Assembly (NCBI GenBank): GCA_020152595.1 | Contig: JAIGNY010003061.1 | Span: 248,001-312,000 of the forward strand | Direction of reading: 5' to 3' | Length of the DNA stretch: 64,000 nt | From: Chiridota heheva | Lineage: Eukaryota > Echinodermata > Holothuroidea > Apodida > Chiridotidae | Shown: positions 46,961-59,900 of the stretch, one piece after another | Position numbering within the stretch: the first letter of the stretch is position 1 | How the letters are laid out: every line of letters starts with the position of its first letter | Position numbers and translations under genes: made by a program | Notes under the pieces: generated by a model | What the model saw: the letters and a program-made list of their open reading frames with translations, nothing else | Told to the model about the DNA's origin: nothing | The model's database searches: none

Positions 46961-49637
46961 TTAGAATGCCCCAGCACTGTAACTTTCTCCCTCTTCAGCC
47001 ACTTTCTTCTCTTCTTCCTTCTGTTTTTCCAATTTTTCATGTTTCCTACGACGTTTCGTGACCTCCTTTTCAATTTCAATTGATCTCCTTATGCGCTTCT
47101 TGTCTTTTCTGTCATTCTGCTCTCTGCTAAAAATACCTGGTTTTATACTGAGAGCTGTCATAACCTTCTCTCTAGTGCTTGCACCATTATTCCAGTACAT
47201 AACTGCTGAGGATAGAGCCCTATTTAATCATTTTTGGCCCAACAGATTTCTCCTTTGGGCATCTCTGCCACAACAAATTGTTGAACGCTTCATTCTGATT
47301 TTGCGTCAGGCCTGGTAAGCATCTTTTCAGCAAGGAGGCATCTGACAACCTGTTGTAGACAGGTAGCATGTATTGCAAGAACTGGTGAGGCAATCTCCTG
47401 CCTTCTGTGTATAAGTGGGTGCCTTCCCACATGTCTTTGCGATATTGGCACCAGTCATCATCAGGGCAGAACTGATGCTGTTCATCGACGTCATCGTGAT
47501 GTGTGTTGTGATACAGCCCTGCCATCACCTCCTTCTTCATTTTCTCCACATGTGAAGAAATAACAGACTCCTCTTTGGATGTGGTCACATACTTGCAAAT
47601 AGTATTTCGGTAGTAATCACCCAGTTTTGTTATGAAAGAATTACTGAGTCCTTTCTGACCACCCTTCACTTCCTTATTCTTATCGCGCACAGATTTCAAA
47701 TTTGAAAACATACGTTTGTGAACATGATTTATGCAATCTAGTTTTTCAATGTGGATTTCACTTCCATAAGGTTGATCCTCATTGAGCTTGTCATAAGTGT
47801 TGCTGTCTCCATCAGAGAGAATAAATTTGTATCGGAGCTTGTGCTTGTCAACGGATCTTGCCCATAGAATCTTCGCCATGTGGGATTCCATAGCAGGGCT
47901 TGAGCCTGAATAGTTAGCTTGGCACAGGCCACTTTCAGTGTGCTCTCTCTCCCAATCTTTGTATTCCTCACTTTCCTTGTCCACATGCTTCCACTTTTGG
48001 CAGACTTCACAAACTTTTGAAGCAAGTTCAACATCCAGAATTTCTCCTGTGTCAACAGAGATCACAACTCCCACTCCGAAATTTGACGTGTAACCCCGCT
48101 TATGCCATGTTCCATCATATGACACCATAACGTCAAGGATCGCATTTGAATCAAGTGATGGATCATCAAGAAGAATTTGTGATCTTAATTTCTTTCCAGC
48201 TGTTGTCATGTCTACTTCCATTTCTTCAGACAAAGTTGTAGTTATAACTGTGGCATGATTTGCCCAATTCTTGGGTTGAATAGGAGGAGGCATATTCATA
48301 AGCCCACAAAAGTCAGTGAGTCCAGAACGTCCCATTCCCAATTCACTCGTGGCGTAGCATGCCCTTCTGTTGACATCATAAAATTGGACACCTTCTGATA
48401 GACAAGAAGTCATGAATGGCGTCTTTCTACCACAGCGAGTACATGATGCAAGTAGCGATGAAGCTAAACCACATCGTTCATCCAAGTTTTCTTTGATGAT
48501 AATTCTTCCTGTTATGCAAAGATTTAAAAAAAAGAGAATTCTTGTAAATGTGTGACAATTTCTTATTTTTACTTTAAATAATGAGTCCATAAACACATAC
48601 ATTCTTGAGCTTATGCATAGTATCTTCAAAAACTCATAACATTCATTGATGTGAATTGCAAAATCAAGAACAGCATATTTGAAAATATTGAGTACGAAGA
48701 TGGCATTCATCCACAACAAACCTAGAAACTTGGTAAGATACAGCCAATACATTCAAAACAGGTGTTGCACTGTTCAGGAGAACCACATTATAAAGATTTA
48801 TAAGAGAACAATAACATAAAGCATGTGTCAAATTAGTTTTTACTATTTATAAAGGCGATACTTTTTAAAGCAAGTTGTAGAGTTAGACGATCGCGCAAAA
48901 TGAATTGTAAAATACAATACCTATCAATATTTGTACATGGATGGCAGCCAGAACTTATCTAAAATTCTACTGATATAGCCATGATGAAGATACAAGTTAT
49001 ATTCTGAAGCCCCTTACTCTTTTTCCCTTGGGTCTCAATCCTATCCAAGTTCTCACCTTGTAGTATTAGGCATTCATTATATTATGCTGGAATCATTTAT
49101 GAAATGTAATACATAAAGTCAATGTATAGGTAACCATTTCTTTGCACATGACAGGGACTACAATAAATTCTTTCATAAAATACTAACTCATGCAAACTGG
49201 TATCCCATCTGCAGCTAAATTAATGATGGGTCCTTTTCTTTCCATTTTAATTTTTTTATATATATAAAGCAAAATTGTTTGTACTTACCATTTTCACAAA
49301 CATGGACATCAGTCAGTAATTTATTCAGAACTGAAAGATCCATTAGCCTGTAGCCTTCTGCATTGACCAATCCAAACTGACTTTCAGAATCATCCTTCTG
49401 CTCTTTTATTACTCTAGAGTCTTGTAATTTCTTTGTAGAAACAGTTTCAAGTGGTTTTTCTTCTTGTTTTTGCCGAAATTCTTGAGCAACATCAGTTCCG
49501 CGACTACTGCTCGGCTCATTATTGCTTTGTTCCAAGTTCGATTCTTGGTCACATTTTGTGTCCACATTTTCATCCATTTGTTTCTTTTTCCAAGAAGGTA
49601 TCCCCTTGAAAACATTCTTCTTTCCTTTCTTCCCCAT
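46961..49637 (-). pseudogene. Mutator-like (MULE-type DDE) transposase, two exons, one-base frameshift
   Basis: Exon 1 (49,637-49,289) starts MGKKGKKNVFKGIPSW, is charged and disordered, then reads EGYRLMDLSVLNKLLTDVHV. A GTAAGT donor and TAACAG acceptor join it in phase at GAA AAT G/GA to exon 2 (48,508 down), giving CENG-RIIIKENLDERCGLAS with a CTRC zinc pair. The metazoan Mutator-like transposase core follows: SYDGTWHKRGYTSNFGVGV (first Asp ~residue 248), ILSDGDSNTY (second Asp ~349), CINH (C-x2-H, ~375) and TQNQNEAFNNLLW (Glu ~523). All catalytic positions are present. The frame meets TAG at 47,222-47,220; skipping one T continues as ALSSAVMYWNNG, SIKPGIF and a basic tail to 46,961. About 630 residues in all. 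It is the only gene in the element at 46,283-50,089. Confidence 0.85.
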
Positions 49638-50067
49638 TATATGAAACAAAATTCCAATAACTATCCAAAACACTGACGATGATTGAAGATTTCTTTTACA
49701 AATTTTTCAGCAGGAGATTATCAATTTATTCAAGTTCCTTAGATTAAAAATCACTGTAAATAATCATGTGACAAGTCATGTGAGAGGGGGCTCTATGGTA
49801 ATACATTTCTAAGAGTCCCTAAATACTGGAAAACAACAAATTGAGATTTCTCAGCAGTTTCTGGGCGGATTTTTGTGAAAAAATGTTCACTTCCGGTTTG
49901 AAAAACGGACTTTTTGTTTACAAAAATATATGGAGGAAAATACTGATTATTTTTTGTGAAATTTCTGTGACTTAGGCCCCTTATTTTAGCAAGTGCTTTT
50001 ATATCAGTCTTCTACACATATTAAAGAATACAAAAATGCAAAAAAATGGAAATTGACCAAAAAAATA

Positions 50068-50089
50068 TTTTTTAGGGGGTATCCCCACC
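50068..50089 (-). repeat. right terminal inverted repeat of the TTAA transposon
   Basis: TATTTTTTA then GGGGGTATCCCCACC, directly before TTAA at 50,090-50,093. Confidence 0.88.
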
Positions 50090-50093
50090 TTAA

Positions 50094-50799
50094 GCCCTCT
50101 TTAAACAAACTGTCACTTTTTTGAAATCTCAATTTTCATGCTAAGTTCAAAACCAGCAGTCCTTAGCAATTGTAGTCCTAATTCTTACCTTATTATCCTT
50201 TGTATGTCACAGAGGATATCTCATCTCACCCAATTTTGAGGTTTTTACCCTATCAGACATCATATATATGAAGTAAATGCTTGAAGTCATAAGTTATTTT
50301 ACCACCAAGTTCTAGTCGTAAAAGATATGACTATAGTCATGAGTCAGAATCAAAGGTAATGGACACTGACCCTTTAATACAAAACTTTTTTCTGGAATTA
50401 GGTCACTAGATTGTAATAACATTGCTAAGAGAAAGAAATGAAGGATACAATTGAAGACATGATGATATATCTCCTATTTGAGATTCTGCATCATCCATAC
50501 AGAAACTTGAGGATTCATGTGAACAGTCTGGGTTGTTGTATTCCTGCTATTGTGAATAATAGTCTTCAAACTTTGATCAGCCATAAGTCAGTTTTGCAGT
50601 TTATGGGATTAAGAATTACTTACAAAAAGTTCTAGGTACACATGATACAAAAGTAGTTCAATCATTACAAAACAATCGGATACAATCAAAATAATCTATT
50701 ACTTATTATTTCATGTACAACAAAATATACAGAGTAAAATATATTTTTGAACATTTTTTCAATAACGTGGAAAAGGATTGTGGAAGATCAAGTTACATT
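50094..50799. other. 3' flank of the nested LINE/transposon, no gene
   Basis: The first bases (GCCCTCTTTAAACAAAC) are probably the residual 3' end of the interrupted LINE. The remainder is unrecognised. Confidence 0.5.
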
Positions 50800-50960
50800 A
50801 AACCAGTGATGATGATTAGGTTTGGTTTGTTGATGTTTAACAGCACCGCGACAGTTATGAGTCAAATGTGCCAAGAGGGTGTTAATAAATAATGGTGTAA
50901 GAATTAGGATAGTGAGGAGATGGAAGGTTTGTTAGAGAGATAAAGGGGAAATGATGAAAC
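50800..50960 (-). mobile_element. LINE 3'-end fragment
   Basis: The reverse complement reads AACACCCTCTTGGCACATTT, then GACTCATAACTGTCGCGGTG, then CTGTTAAACATCAACAAACC: the 3' end seen at 2,076-2,130 and, in part, at 46,240-46,282. No coding domain remains. Confidence 0.72.
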
Positions 50961-51039
50961 TAATAAATGATGAATCACCAGTTTTGTCTATTAATTTGAC
51001 CGTCAAGCATTGGAAATATCATTAATACTAATTAATCAT

Positions 51040-51180
51040 GTTGAAGAATTTGATAAAAGGAACATTTGCTGCAAGAACTTGGAATTTATAAACAACTCAA
51101 CATTGATCTCCTTGGGAGGCAGTAAGAAGAGCTACGTCCTCTAAATTTTCAACAATATTTGTATTCTTGTTATTGACATG
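51040..51180 (-). mobile_element. inverted copy of the SINE-like repeat
   Basis: The reverse complement contains ATTGTTGAAAATTTAGAGGA, CTGCCTCCCAAGGAGATCAA, GTTGAGTTGTTTATAAATTC and CAAATGTTCCTTTTATCAAATT, parallel to 57,176-57,300. Confidence 0.55.
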
Positions 51181-51892
51181 GATAAAAAAGTGGACAGGCC
51201 TGCAAATGAAAATTAATTCAAGCAATTATTTTGTTTACAGAATCCTACATATTTGATGGTGAGGAAGATTATGAGGGAAGATATGATATGGCATTTAGTA
51301 TGAGAGATGAGACGATGTTGACATTGAAGATAAGTTTTATCTTATAACTTTTGAGTGAGTTGCTACCACATGAAAAGTGACAAATATGAGGACATTTTGT
51401 GGAGCATTTACAACCCAGGATATATTCATACTTTGTGGTGTATTCATTAATTATTAAATGGGGGAAAGGCCAGCTTCATTTCAAAACTTTTTCAGAAAGA
51501 AGGAGTAAGTAGTAAGTGAAATATTTACATGCAACATGACACTTGTACTGTCTGTCATTTAAAATGTATTGGAACGGCTGTGTAAATTAAGAACTGGTTT
51601 AATGTTCCATTTTAAAATAAATCTTTGCTGAAACTAGATACTGATTTGAGAGTAATGGAGCAAGCAGCATGGTTAAACCTTGCTGTAACTTCCATACTGA
51701 TGGGAATGGTTTTACGGGAAGGGCTCACACTCTTTTGGTATTATACTTATGAAGAAAAATGTGATCTGAAGAATTTCCACTAAAACCTATTTCACCATAA
51801 AAGAGATATTTAAAAAATAGTATGAAAAGCACTGATATATATATATATTTTTTCATGCATGTATTAACTTCTTTTTGTTGTAAAAGACAAAA

Positions 51893-51955
51893 TCACTTAG
51901 CGGTAGAGGATTCTGGTCTCTTATAAAAGATACTGATTTGGGTTAAAATCCTGCT
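51893..51955 (+). mobile_element. tRNA-like SINE head
   Basis: TTAGCGGTAGAGGATTC resembles an A box and GGTTAAAATCC, about 40 bases on, a degenerate B box. The stretch is too decayed for a tRNA gene; a tRNA-derived SINE head is the likeliest reading. Confidence 0.35.
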
Positions 51956-52184
51956 GGAAAATCAACAAAAATTGAACATCCTAAAAAATTCAAGAATAAG
52001 ATATGCACAAATCTGTAAAACATAGTATCATTCATGAAATGGAAGACTGCATGGACAGAAGTATTTTTTGGGTAATCTTAATTGCACCATAGTTTAGCTA
52101 TCATTTTTGGTTTCAGTGCCATAGCATCAGGACCCTATGCGGTCATGATGGTGTGTGTAGGTATGTATGTATGTTTGTTTGTGA

Positions 52185-53040
52185 CAGACAGCTCATAAAC
52201 GCGATATCTCAAGAACGATACACTCGATTCATGTCATATGTGGAACACAGACAGCCAGTGGTCTGTAGATGTGCCCTATTGTATTTGATGGTGATGTCAT
52301 GCATATAATGAGTAAGCGGGGCTTAATGTAAATCTCTTGAAATGCTTATATTTAACCGCATGTCGGTTTTGTTTCAAATTTGGTATAATTATGTTGTTAT
52401 TTGGTGTGTACATATTCATGGCGTAAAAACGTTTAATTTCATTAATATGTGTAGTGGGCGGGGCTTAATATGATTTTGTTGAAAAGAGCTTGTAAACACA
52501 GTATCTCAAGAACAGTAAACTGGATTCATGTCATATTTGGTACACAGATAGCCCATGGTCTGTAGATGTGACCTAATGTTTGGGTGGTGATTTCATGCAT
52601 ATTGATAAGTGGGCGGGGCTTTAAGTGAAAATTTTGAAAAAGTGATAAATGAGCGACTGTATGTCCATTTTGCATCATATTGGGCATGATAATTTTGTTG
52701 GTTATTGTGTACAGATTATGTTATCAACAGGTATCATTAATATGCATGGTGGGCATGGCTTAATGTGAAAGTGCTAAATGATGGAAACACCATAAACGAT
52801 ATATATCAGATTTATGCTATTTGTAGTACACAGATGGGTCATGGTCTGTACGTATGTTCTAATGTTGTGGTGGTGATGTCGTGAATGCTAATGAATAGGC
52901 GGGGCTTACTGGCAAATTCATGAAATAGGATAAATGAGCAATCGTTTTTGCATCATACTTGTTTTGATGATGTTGTTAATTACTGTGCAAATGCTAATGT
53001 TGTCAACATTTTCATTGATCTGCATGGTGGGTGTGGCTTA
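52185..53040 (+). repeat. ~295-bp tandem repeat with GGGCGGGGCTT boxes
   Basis: Three diverged units share TATCTCAAGAAC, ATTCATGTCATAT, ACACAGA, ATGGTCTGTAGATGTG and a half-unit GTGGGCGGGGCTTA that recurs twice per period. A TATGTATGTTTGTTTGTGACAG run starts it. Non-coding. Confidence 0.85.
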
Positions 53041-53796
53041 TGAATAAATATCATGGAACAATTTTTTTTATGATATGCAATGACATGACAGTAAGTATAA
53101 ATTTTGCAAATCAATCAGCAAATGAAAAAGCATCAGAACCACAAAACCTTTTGGTTCTGGTCTTTGAAAAAGAGAATGAAATAAGTGACAATTTTAAAGA
53201 ATATACAAATGAAAAAGGATGTTAACGAGCAATTATTGCCAATACAATTATATTATAGAAGACAGTTGAAAAGGCACCAATCATGTGGCCTATTACTATG
53301 ACATAATACTTACAAATTACTAAGAGAAAATTATTCAAATAAGTCTTTTACTAATGTAGAGGAAGACTTCTTTGCTGTTATGGAAGAATTGGGATTTGTG
53401 GCACTTTGTTTCTTAGGATTCTTCATTATTGTAGAAATTAGAAGACTAAAATAGAATAAGTTGGATGCAAATTCAGCAATTCTCCATTTGATTAGAAAAC
53501 CCAGCAATTCCCCATTTTGTAAAACATGAATTTTGGTATTTTTCACACTTCCAGTAAATTCTGTGAAAATGAGAGGTATAAAGCTTGGTGTTCTATGACA
53601 ATAACAGCTGTGACAATGTCTCTGAAATTCACTAAACTTACTAACCACAATCACCAGAAAATAATGAAAAATGAACACACTTTCCCGGTATTCAACAAAA
53701 ACACAAAACATGAGCTATTTGATCTCTATTTGTGTACAACTTGCGGTGACTTATTTCAAGTCGAGCTTCACAAAATAAGTGTTCAATGTTTCCGAA
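53041..53796. other. BBOF1 downstream region, probably 3' UTR
   Basis: It directly follows the BBOF1 stop on the - strand. Long frames on both strands are unsupported. No clear AATAAA close to the stop. Confidence 0.4.
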
Positions 53797-53959
53797 TCAC
53801 AACACCTGAGCAACATCTTGCCTCGTGTCTGGTAAACTCTGCGTTGCAGCGATTCTAGGGAGTGATGTTAATCTGTCATTTGACTGGTTTGTGAGGTCTG
53901 CAGGGTCAGCTTGGGTCAAGAAAGTGTTGTCTGCTTCGTATGGAGCTTCAATGGCAAGA
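53797..53959 (-). CDS. BBOF1: BBOF1 probable last exon
   Basis: A CTATTTTAG acceptor precedes T-CTT-GCC, giving LAIEAPYEADNTFLTQADP in the phase required by the preceding exon, and an open frame of 53 codons to TGA at 53,799-53,797. The composition is that of a disordered tail and I recognise no domain. Assignment rests on phase, splice site and openness; the vertebrate tail is too variable to confirm it. Confidence 0.6.
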
Positions 53960-56900
53960 CTAAAATAGAAATTGAAAAAATAAAGGGGAAATGAGATGAC
54001 AGAAGATATATATCTATATTATTTCATTATCATGGTTAAGTTTTTAAAGCTTAGCAAGCAAGGATTTGCCCCCAAATAAACTAAAAGAACAAGCCTTCTG
54101 AATATTTACAGATAAAAATTAGGTGGGTTCCTTTTGCAAGTAACTCTATTTAAATATATTATGCTTTACTATGCTCATCATTCACTCACAATCCCTTATA
54201 GCCCAGAATATATTGGATGTTTGTATGGTACCAGCTATAACTGATGAAGGAATAGACATGTCCATTATCAAGTATAAGTACATGACATTACTACATGGAA
54301 GCCGGACATTGCAAATGATACACATCCCCTCGCTGCTAATAACATGCTATCCAGCCTCTATCACACCTGCCATCCCACCCTCTGTTCTTGTTTTCATACT
54401 ATGCTACTTCCCTCCCTACATAAAATCATACATGAAATCCAGATACCATTCCACAACATGACCTGTATGCCATCACACCTGCAATCAAGATGACATCCTG
54501 TCCCACATGCCATCCTGTCCTACATGCCATTCCACCCTGTCCCACCTTTCATCCCATCCTGTCCCCCATGCCATCCCACCTCCATTCTAATTCCTACATC
54601 TACCAATCATTCTACCATCCTCCGCCCAACATTCTTTCCTCTCACTCCCATTCCCTTACTTCTATCATCTCAACAAGCCCTATTCACCTACCATCCCCCC
54701 ACATCTGCCATCCCCTGTTCATCTACAATCCTCCACTCATCTGCCATCCTCTATTACCCAACATGCCCCATTCCCCACCCCCTCATCTGCCATCCCCTGT
54801 ACCATTCCCCATATTACTGTACCATTCCCCATTCATTCCCCATTCACGTACCATTCCCTATTCACCTAACATTCCCCATTCACCTACCATCCCCCATTCC
54901 CCATTCACCTATCCCCATACCCATCCCCATTCACCTACCATCCCCATTCACCTACCATCCCCATTCACCTACCATCCCCATTCACCTACCATCCCCATTC
55001 ACCTACCATCCCCATTCATCTACCATCCCCATTCATCTACCATCCCCCATTCACCTACCATCCCCCATTCACCTAACATCTCCCATTCATCTAACATCCC
55101 ACATTCACCTAACTAACACATTCATAACAACAACTCCACTCTCCTCCATTGCACTACAGCCCCTCCCCCAGCCTTAACTAAAATCTGACACTTCCAACAG
55201 AAACATGCTCAACTTTTTCCCCCTTATAAACCAGATAGAGCTGATCTTTCTACCTCATCAGAATGAAAATTCAGTACAGATTAATTTGCAGATTATCATG
55301 TCTATATGTGTCCACTCTGCTCAAACGAAGACATTGTTTTTTAGCTATTCATTCGCAAGACCAAGACACTTTATTATAAATTCCATTCAGTCGTTAGATT
55401 TATTATTCAACTTTGAAAATTAAGTAAAGATTAATTTGCAGATTATCATAAGTCTATCATGTGTCCCTACACTAAACGAAGACTTATTGGGCTTTTTTGC
55501 TATTCATTCGCAACAAACTTCATGATAAATTACATTCAGTCGTCAAATCTATTATTCAACTTTTTTTTATCCCAGACCAAATCCTTTAATTGCTGCTATT
55601 CAAGTCTGTAATGCATTTGTTCCACTTTATATAAATTTCTTTTCATAAAGATAGTTGGAATTCCTTTCCTGGGGCAGCAATGTTTTGTTCCCTAGTAGGC
55701 TGAACAATGCATGAGGCTGGACGGACAATAGATGTGGATGGACAGATGAAGGGTAAATATGCTATATCCCCCCTCTTCACCAACTTTGTTGGCGAGGGAA
55801 TACTAGGCACAAATCTTTGAAATGGATCCAATCCAAGATACCTACAAGTACCAGCTGCAAGACATATCTTGTATTAAAAGTGAATGGAATGACCCTCCCA
55901 TTATTATTGTCTAATTATATTTTCTTACTACCCTTCCTTAATACAACCTATTTTCAAATTATCCCAGAAGTTCTGAACAAATTCATGAAAATATGCAAAC
56001 TACCAAACTGGATGCCCCATAAAAGTTATCTAGAAAATAATCAGGAGTTGAAATGGTCCTGCATACTGCAATATTTAGTCATACAGTATAATCTCTTGCA
56101 TGTGTTTCCTGCTGCAATTCTATTCTATTTGACATACAGACTTTATCCCTGATCCTAATATCTTGCTAAGGATGGCATTTGAAGGATCATGTTACTGCAA
56201 AACATAAATATGATGTCAAAACTATTAAGTTCGCATTTCTGTACATAATTTCCCCTACTTTTGAGCATCCACCACAACCCCTGCAAGCAGGGGTGCAGAT
56301 CCATGAGGATTTTTTTTTTTGTTGGGGGGCAAAAACTTAATTTTTTTGGGAGGGCCAAGGAAGTGAAAATGTGTGATTTATTGCCTGGCCTTCAAGCAAT
56401 GACCCCTTTTTCACCTCTTTGGCCAATGCTGTGTTTCTAAAAGGAATTCTCACCCCTCAGGCCTATGGGAGATGTTTGAATTGGGGGCGGTCTTGATTTT
56501 GCTTTGAATTAGCCTTCCCTCTCCCCCCCTTCCCTCAAATCAATGCAAAACTAAAAGAAGCTGTGTTTATGATTGTTCTGGCAATTGATATCAATTATTT
56601 TCTCCATATCATTAATATTTTCTCACATCAAAGCTTCCCAAAAATGAAGGCAAATTTCACAAAATAAATCAAAATTCAGGAACATGAAGGATATTTTATG
56701 AAATTTAAAAACAAATTCCCAAAAATTAATAGAAACTTCTCAAAAATTAAAGCAAATTTCCCCAAACTGAAAGAAATTGCATAAAAATTAAACAAAATTA
56801 CATGAAAATTAAAAAAACTTTTCAAAAATTAAAGAAATTTTCCTGAAAATGCGGAAAGAAATTGCACAAATACAGAAGCAAATTTCACTGAAAAGAAGGA

Positions 56901-59900
56901 AATTGAGCAAATATTGAAGCAAATTGCACGATAATGAAGGAAACTTTATGAAAATTGAAGATTTTCCGTAAATTGAAGATTTCCAATAAAAAAGAAGCCA
57001 TATAGGGAGGGGACCTATTCATATTTCATATTAAAATATTATTTGGGGGGAGGGCAATCCCCTCCTATGTAATGGGCCTATACCTGCAAGGTTCAGATAT
57101 CTATGGCAGTTGTCCTGGGTTCGACCTCCAACCAGTGTTGGTCAATACTAATCATGGAGATCTTCACTAACAAAACTATTGTTGAAAATTTAGGATGTAA
57201 CTCTGTTCTTACCACCTCACCTCCCAAGGAGATAAACGTTGAGTTGCTTACATTTATTTGTTAAGTTCTTGCAAAACATGTTCCTTTTATCAAATTCAAA
57301 CAAACTGAAGATAAACTTTTTGTATTTTTTAAGACTGCACAAAGAGACATATTTTGGAAAATCCACTTCTGACATCTGACATATGTGATCAAAGATAAGG
57401 AATACTGTGACTTACACTTTCTGATGATGACCAGTAATTTGAACCTGCGGCCTCTTTTGTGATTCTGTTGGTCTAAGATCGGTTGGTTGAGTGGGCTTCA
57501 CCTTGGACCCATTCATCTTAGCAAACAACATCCTTAAGATTCTCTCTCGTTGCTCCCAGGTAAGGTCGCTGATGTCAACTTTATGTCCAAGTCCAGCCCT
57601 TCAACAAACGAAAAGTAAACAAGGATTATAGCAGGAAATATGATCATATCTTTAAGAGTTACCTCTATATTCATCTTCCCTTATAAATGAGTGAACAAGT
57701 AGTATGAAAAACTGTGTCTATAAATACAAAAAAAATCCCCACTTTTTAACATAAGAAGACCTACAAAGAATTTGAAAATATTTCATATTTCATGTGTATT
57801 TTCTGACATGTGTTACATAATGTTATATAATTTCTATGGAGTTTTTGCATTGTTATGACCCGTGCATTAAATTTACATAATGCACGACCTTTAGTATTTG
57901 GCTTAGTCTATTTTTACAACAGGTGAATTTCTTAACAAAGCGAAAAAATCTATGTAAACTTTCTTGTTTTTCTTTCTTTTTTTGTTGTTTTTTATGTATT
58001 TTAAATAATCTAACACAGAAATTTTATAATAAGATTAATGTTTTGGCATCGTCTTTAGATGCGTATTAAATGTACAGTTCAAAAGACTTTGCACTCCCGA
58101 ATGACCCTCCTAAGTCAGGTCATTCTACTTGAGCCAAAATCCTTTGCCCGTGCATTACATACGCATACAAACACTCTGCCTCAACAATAATCTTTGATAA
58201 ATAGAATATGAACAGAAAACCTTCACTAAGTGTGGAACAGTGTGTCACAACCTGTGGCAGAGTAAGGCACAAGTTATAGGCTTACACTTTTTCACATTCA
58301 AACAGGTGTGATCGAATGTTTGCCACATGTGGAATTGGTGACACACTTTTTCAGATTCAAACAGGTGTGATCGCATGTTTGCCACATGTGGAATTGGTGA
58401 CACACTTTTCACATTCAAACAGGTGTGATCGCATGTTTGCCACATGTGGAACTAAAATAGGTGACACACTTTTTCACATTCAAACAGGTATGATCGTATG
58501 CTTACCACATGTGGAATAAGTGACACACTTTTTCACATTCAAACATGTGTAATCGCATGTTTGCCACATGTGGAAATGGAATAGGTAACACACTTTTTCA
58601 TAAGGGAAAAGTAAAAATCTATTACATGATAATTTTCCATGTATTCGAGCTTGATATTTTAAAATAGTCTGAAAATTAAAATTTGAATTAAAAATCTCTT
58701 ACCAGGTTTCAGCAGCCTTCAGATCTGCATAGACACTGTTTGTACTCTGACCAGATTGTTGGAAAGTTCTTATTTTGGGGAAGTCACTCTTGCCTCTATG
58801 GGCAGCTAGCATCCTCTTTTGATATGCTACGGAGGCATCTTTCAGATATTTTGCCTGATTGGCAACTATTTCCTTCTTAACGTGCTCAAGAGACTGCAGG
58901 AAGAATTGTTCCATTTCTGTTCTCTGTATAACAAAATTTTTAAACGCATCAATGTTAAAAAGATGTTAAACTTTGTAATGGTAATCAATTTTCATCATTT
59001 TAAATTCCATCTTCGAGTTATTTGAAAAAATTAAAAAAGCAAATATTTGAAGACTCACATCAGTGACTTTCTACTTGATTATTTTAAATCAAAAAGTTGT
59101 GATTACTGATTCATGATTAGCTTTCTACAACAAAAAGTATCTCACTAAATTTCATTCAGTTTTGGATATTTTCCTATAGAGTATGTGCAAATGACATCAC
59201 TGGGGAAACATGGGTCGCAAAGTAAGTTTTGTATGTACTCTCTACATTACAAATGACACTTATTGACAAAATAGACAGTAATCAAATAATCTCAGTAATC
59301 AAAAACAAAATCAAATACCAAATATAACACTTTCTCAAATGCAAGGACAAAAGAAATGAATTAGTTTCATTTTTGAGATGTTTTTGTTATGAAAGATGTT
59401 GTGGAGACAAACCAAGGGTATATTTTGCACTGCGCTCATTGTGTTTTTACCATTCCTGGACTGCAAAGTGATTGGGTCATGACCCATATTCTCTAGAGGG
59501 ATTTCATCACGTGACTCTAACTCATCTGGAAGCTATTTTGCCGGGCAGGCGTTGTTGCATTTCATGCCTCTTTACACAGCTCAGTCAAATCACATGTACA
59601 ACAAACATACTGCCTGCTAACCTACGTACCAGTACCAGTTCAGCAAATTTTATTGTTATTGTTTGCGGCTGCGATTTTACTTCATATTTTCCTAACATTT
59701 TATATATTCACTGGGTATACGAAGAGTAACTTTTACGTGAACGCCATCTGATTGTTCGTTATATGCAGACAAAGCTTACATACCTGGCATAAAGTGCTCA
59801 CTGCAAATCCGATGGAAATCGAGAAAACATCTTTTTATTCCCTGGCACATGTCTATAAGTGCGATCAAGGGCACAGCAAGATTTCGGCATAATTATCTTA

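Larger units (their letters stand above)
46283..50089 (-). mobile_element. complete 3.8-kb DNA transposon, TTAA target duplication (Kolobok-like)
   Basis: The left end GGTGGGGATACCCCC (46,283) and right end GGGGGTATCCCCACC (to 50,089) are perfect inverted copies, and similarity continues inward (AAAATA / TATTTTTTA). Both ends are bordered by TTAA (46,279-46,282 and 50,090-50,093). The ends are themselves near-palindromic (GGGGATACCCC). Inside is a single two-exon transposase on the - strand. TTAA duplication plus a MULE-like transposase fits the Kolobok group; piggyBac also uses TTAA but has a different transposase. It sits inside the 3' region of a LINE copy, so it is younger than that copy. 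Confidence 0.88.

Noticed and set aside
53331-53711. 126-codon - strand frame downstream of BBOF1
   Set aside because: It follows the BBOF1 stop, overlaps a + strand frame of similar length and shows no family signature; treated as 3' UTR.
54490-55177. Two ~210-codon Pro/His/Ser-rich frames
   Set aside because: Translation of the CCATTCACCTACCATCC array; overlapping frames give equally long products.
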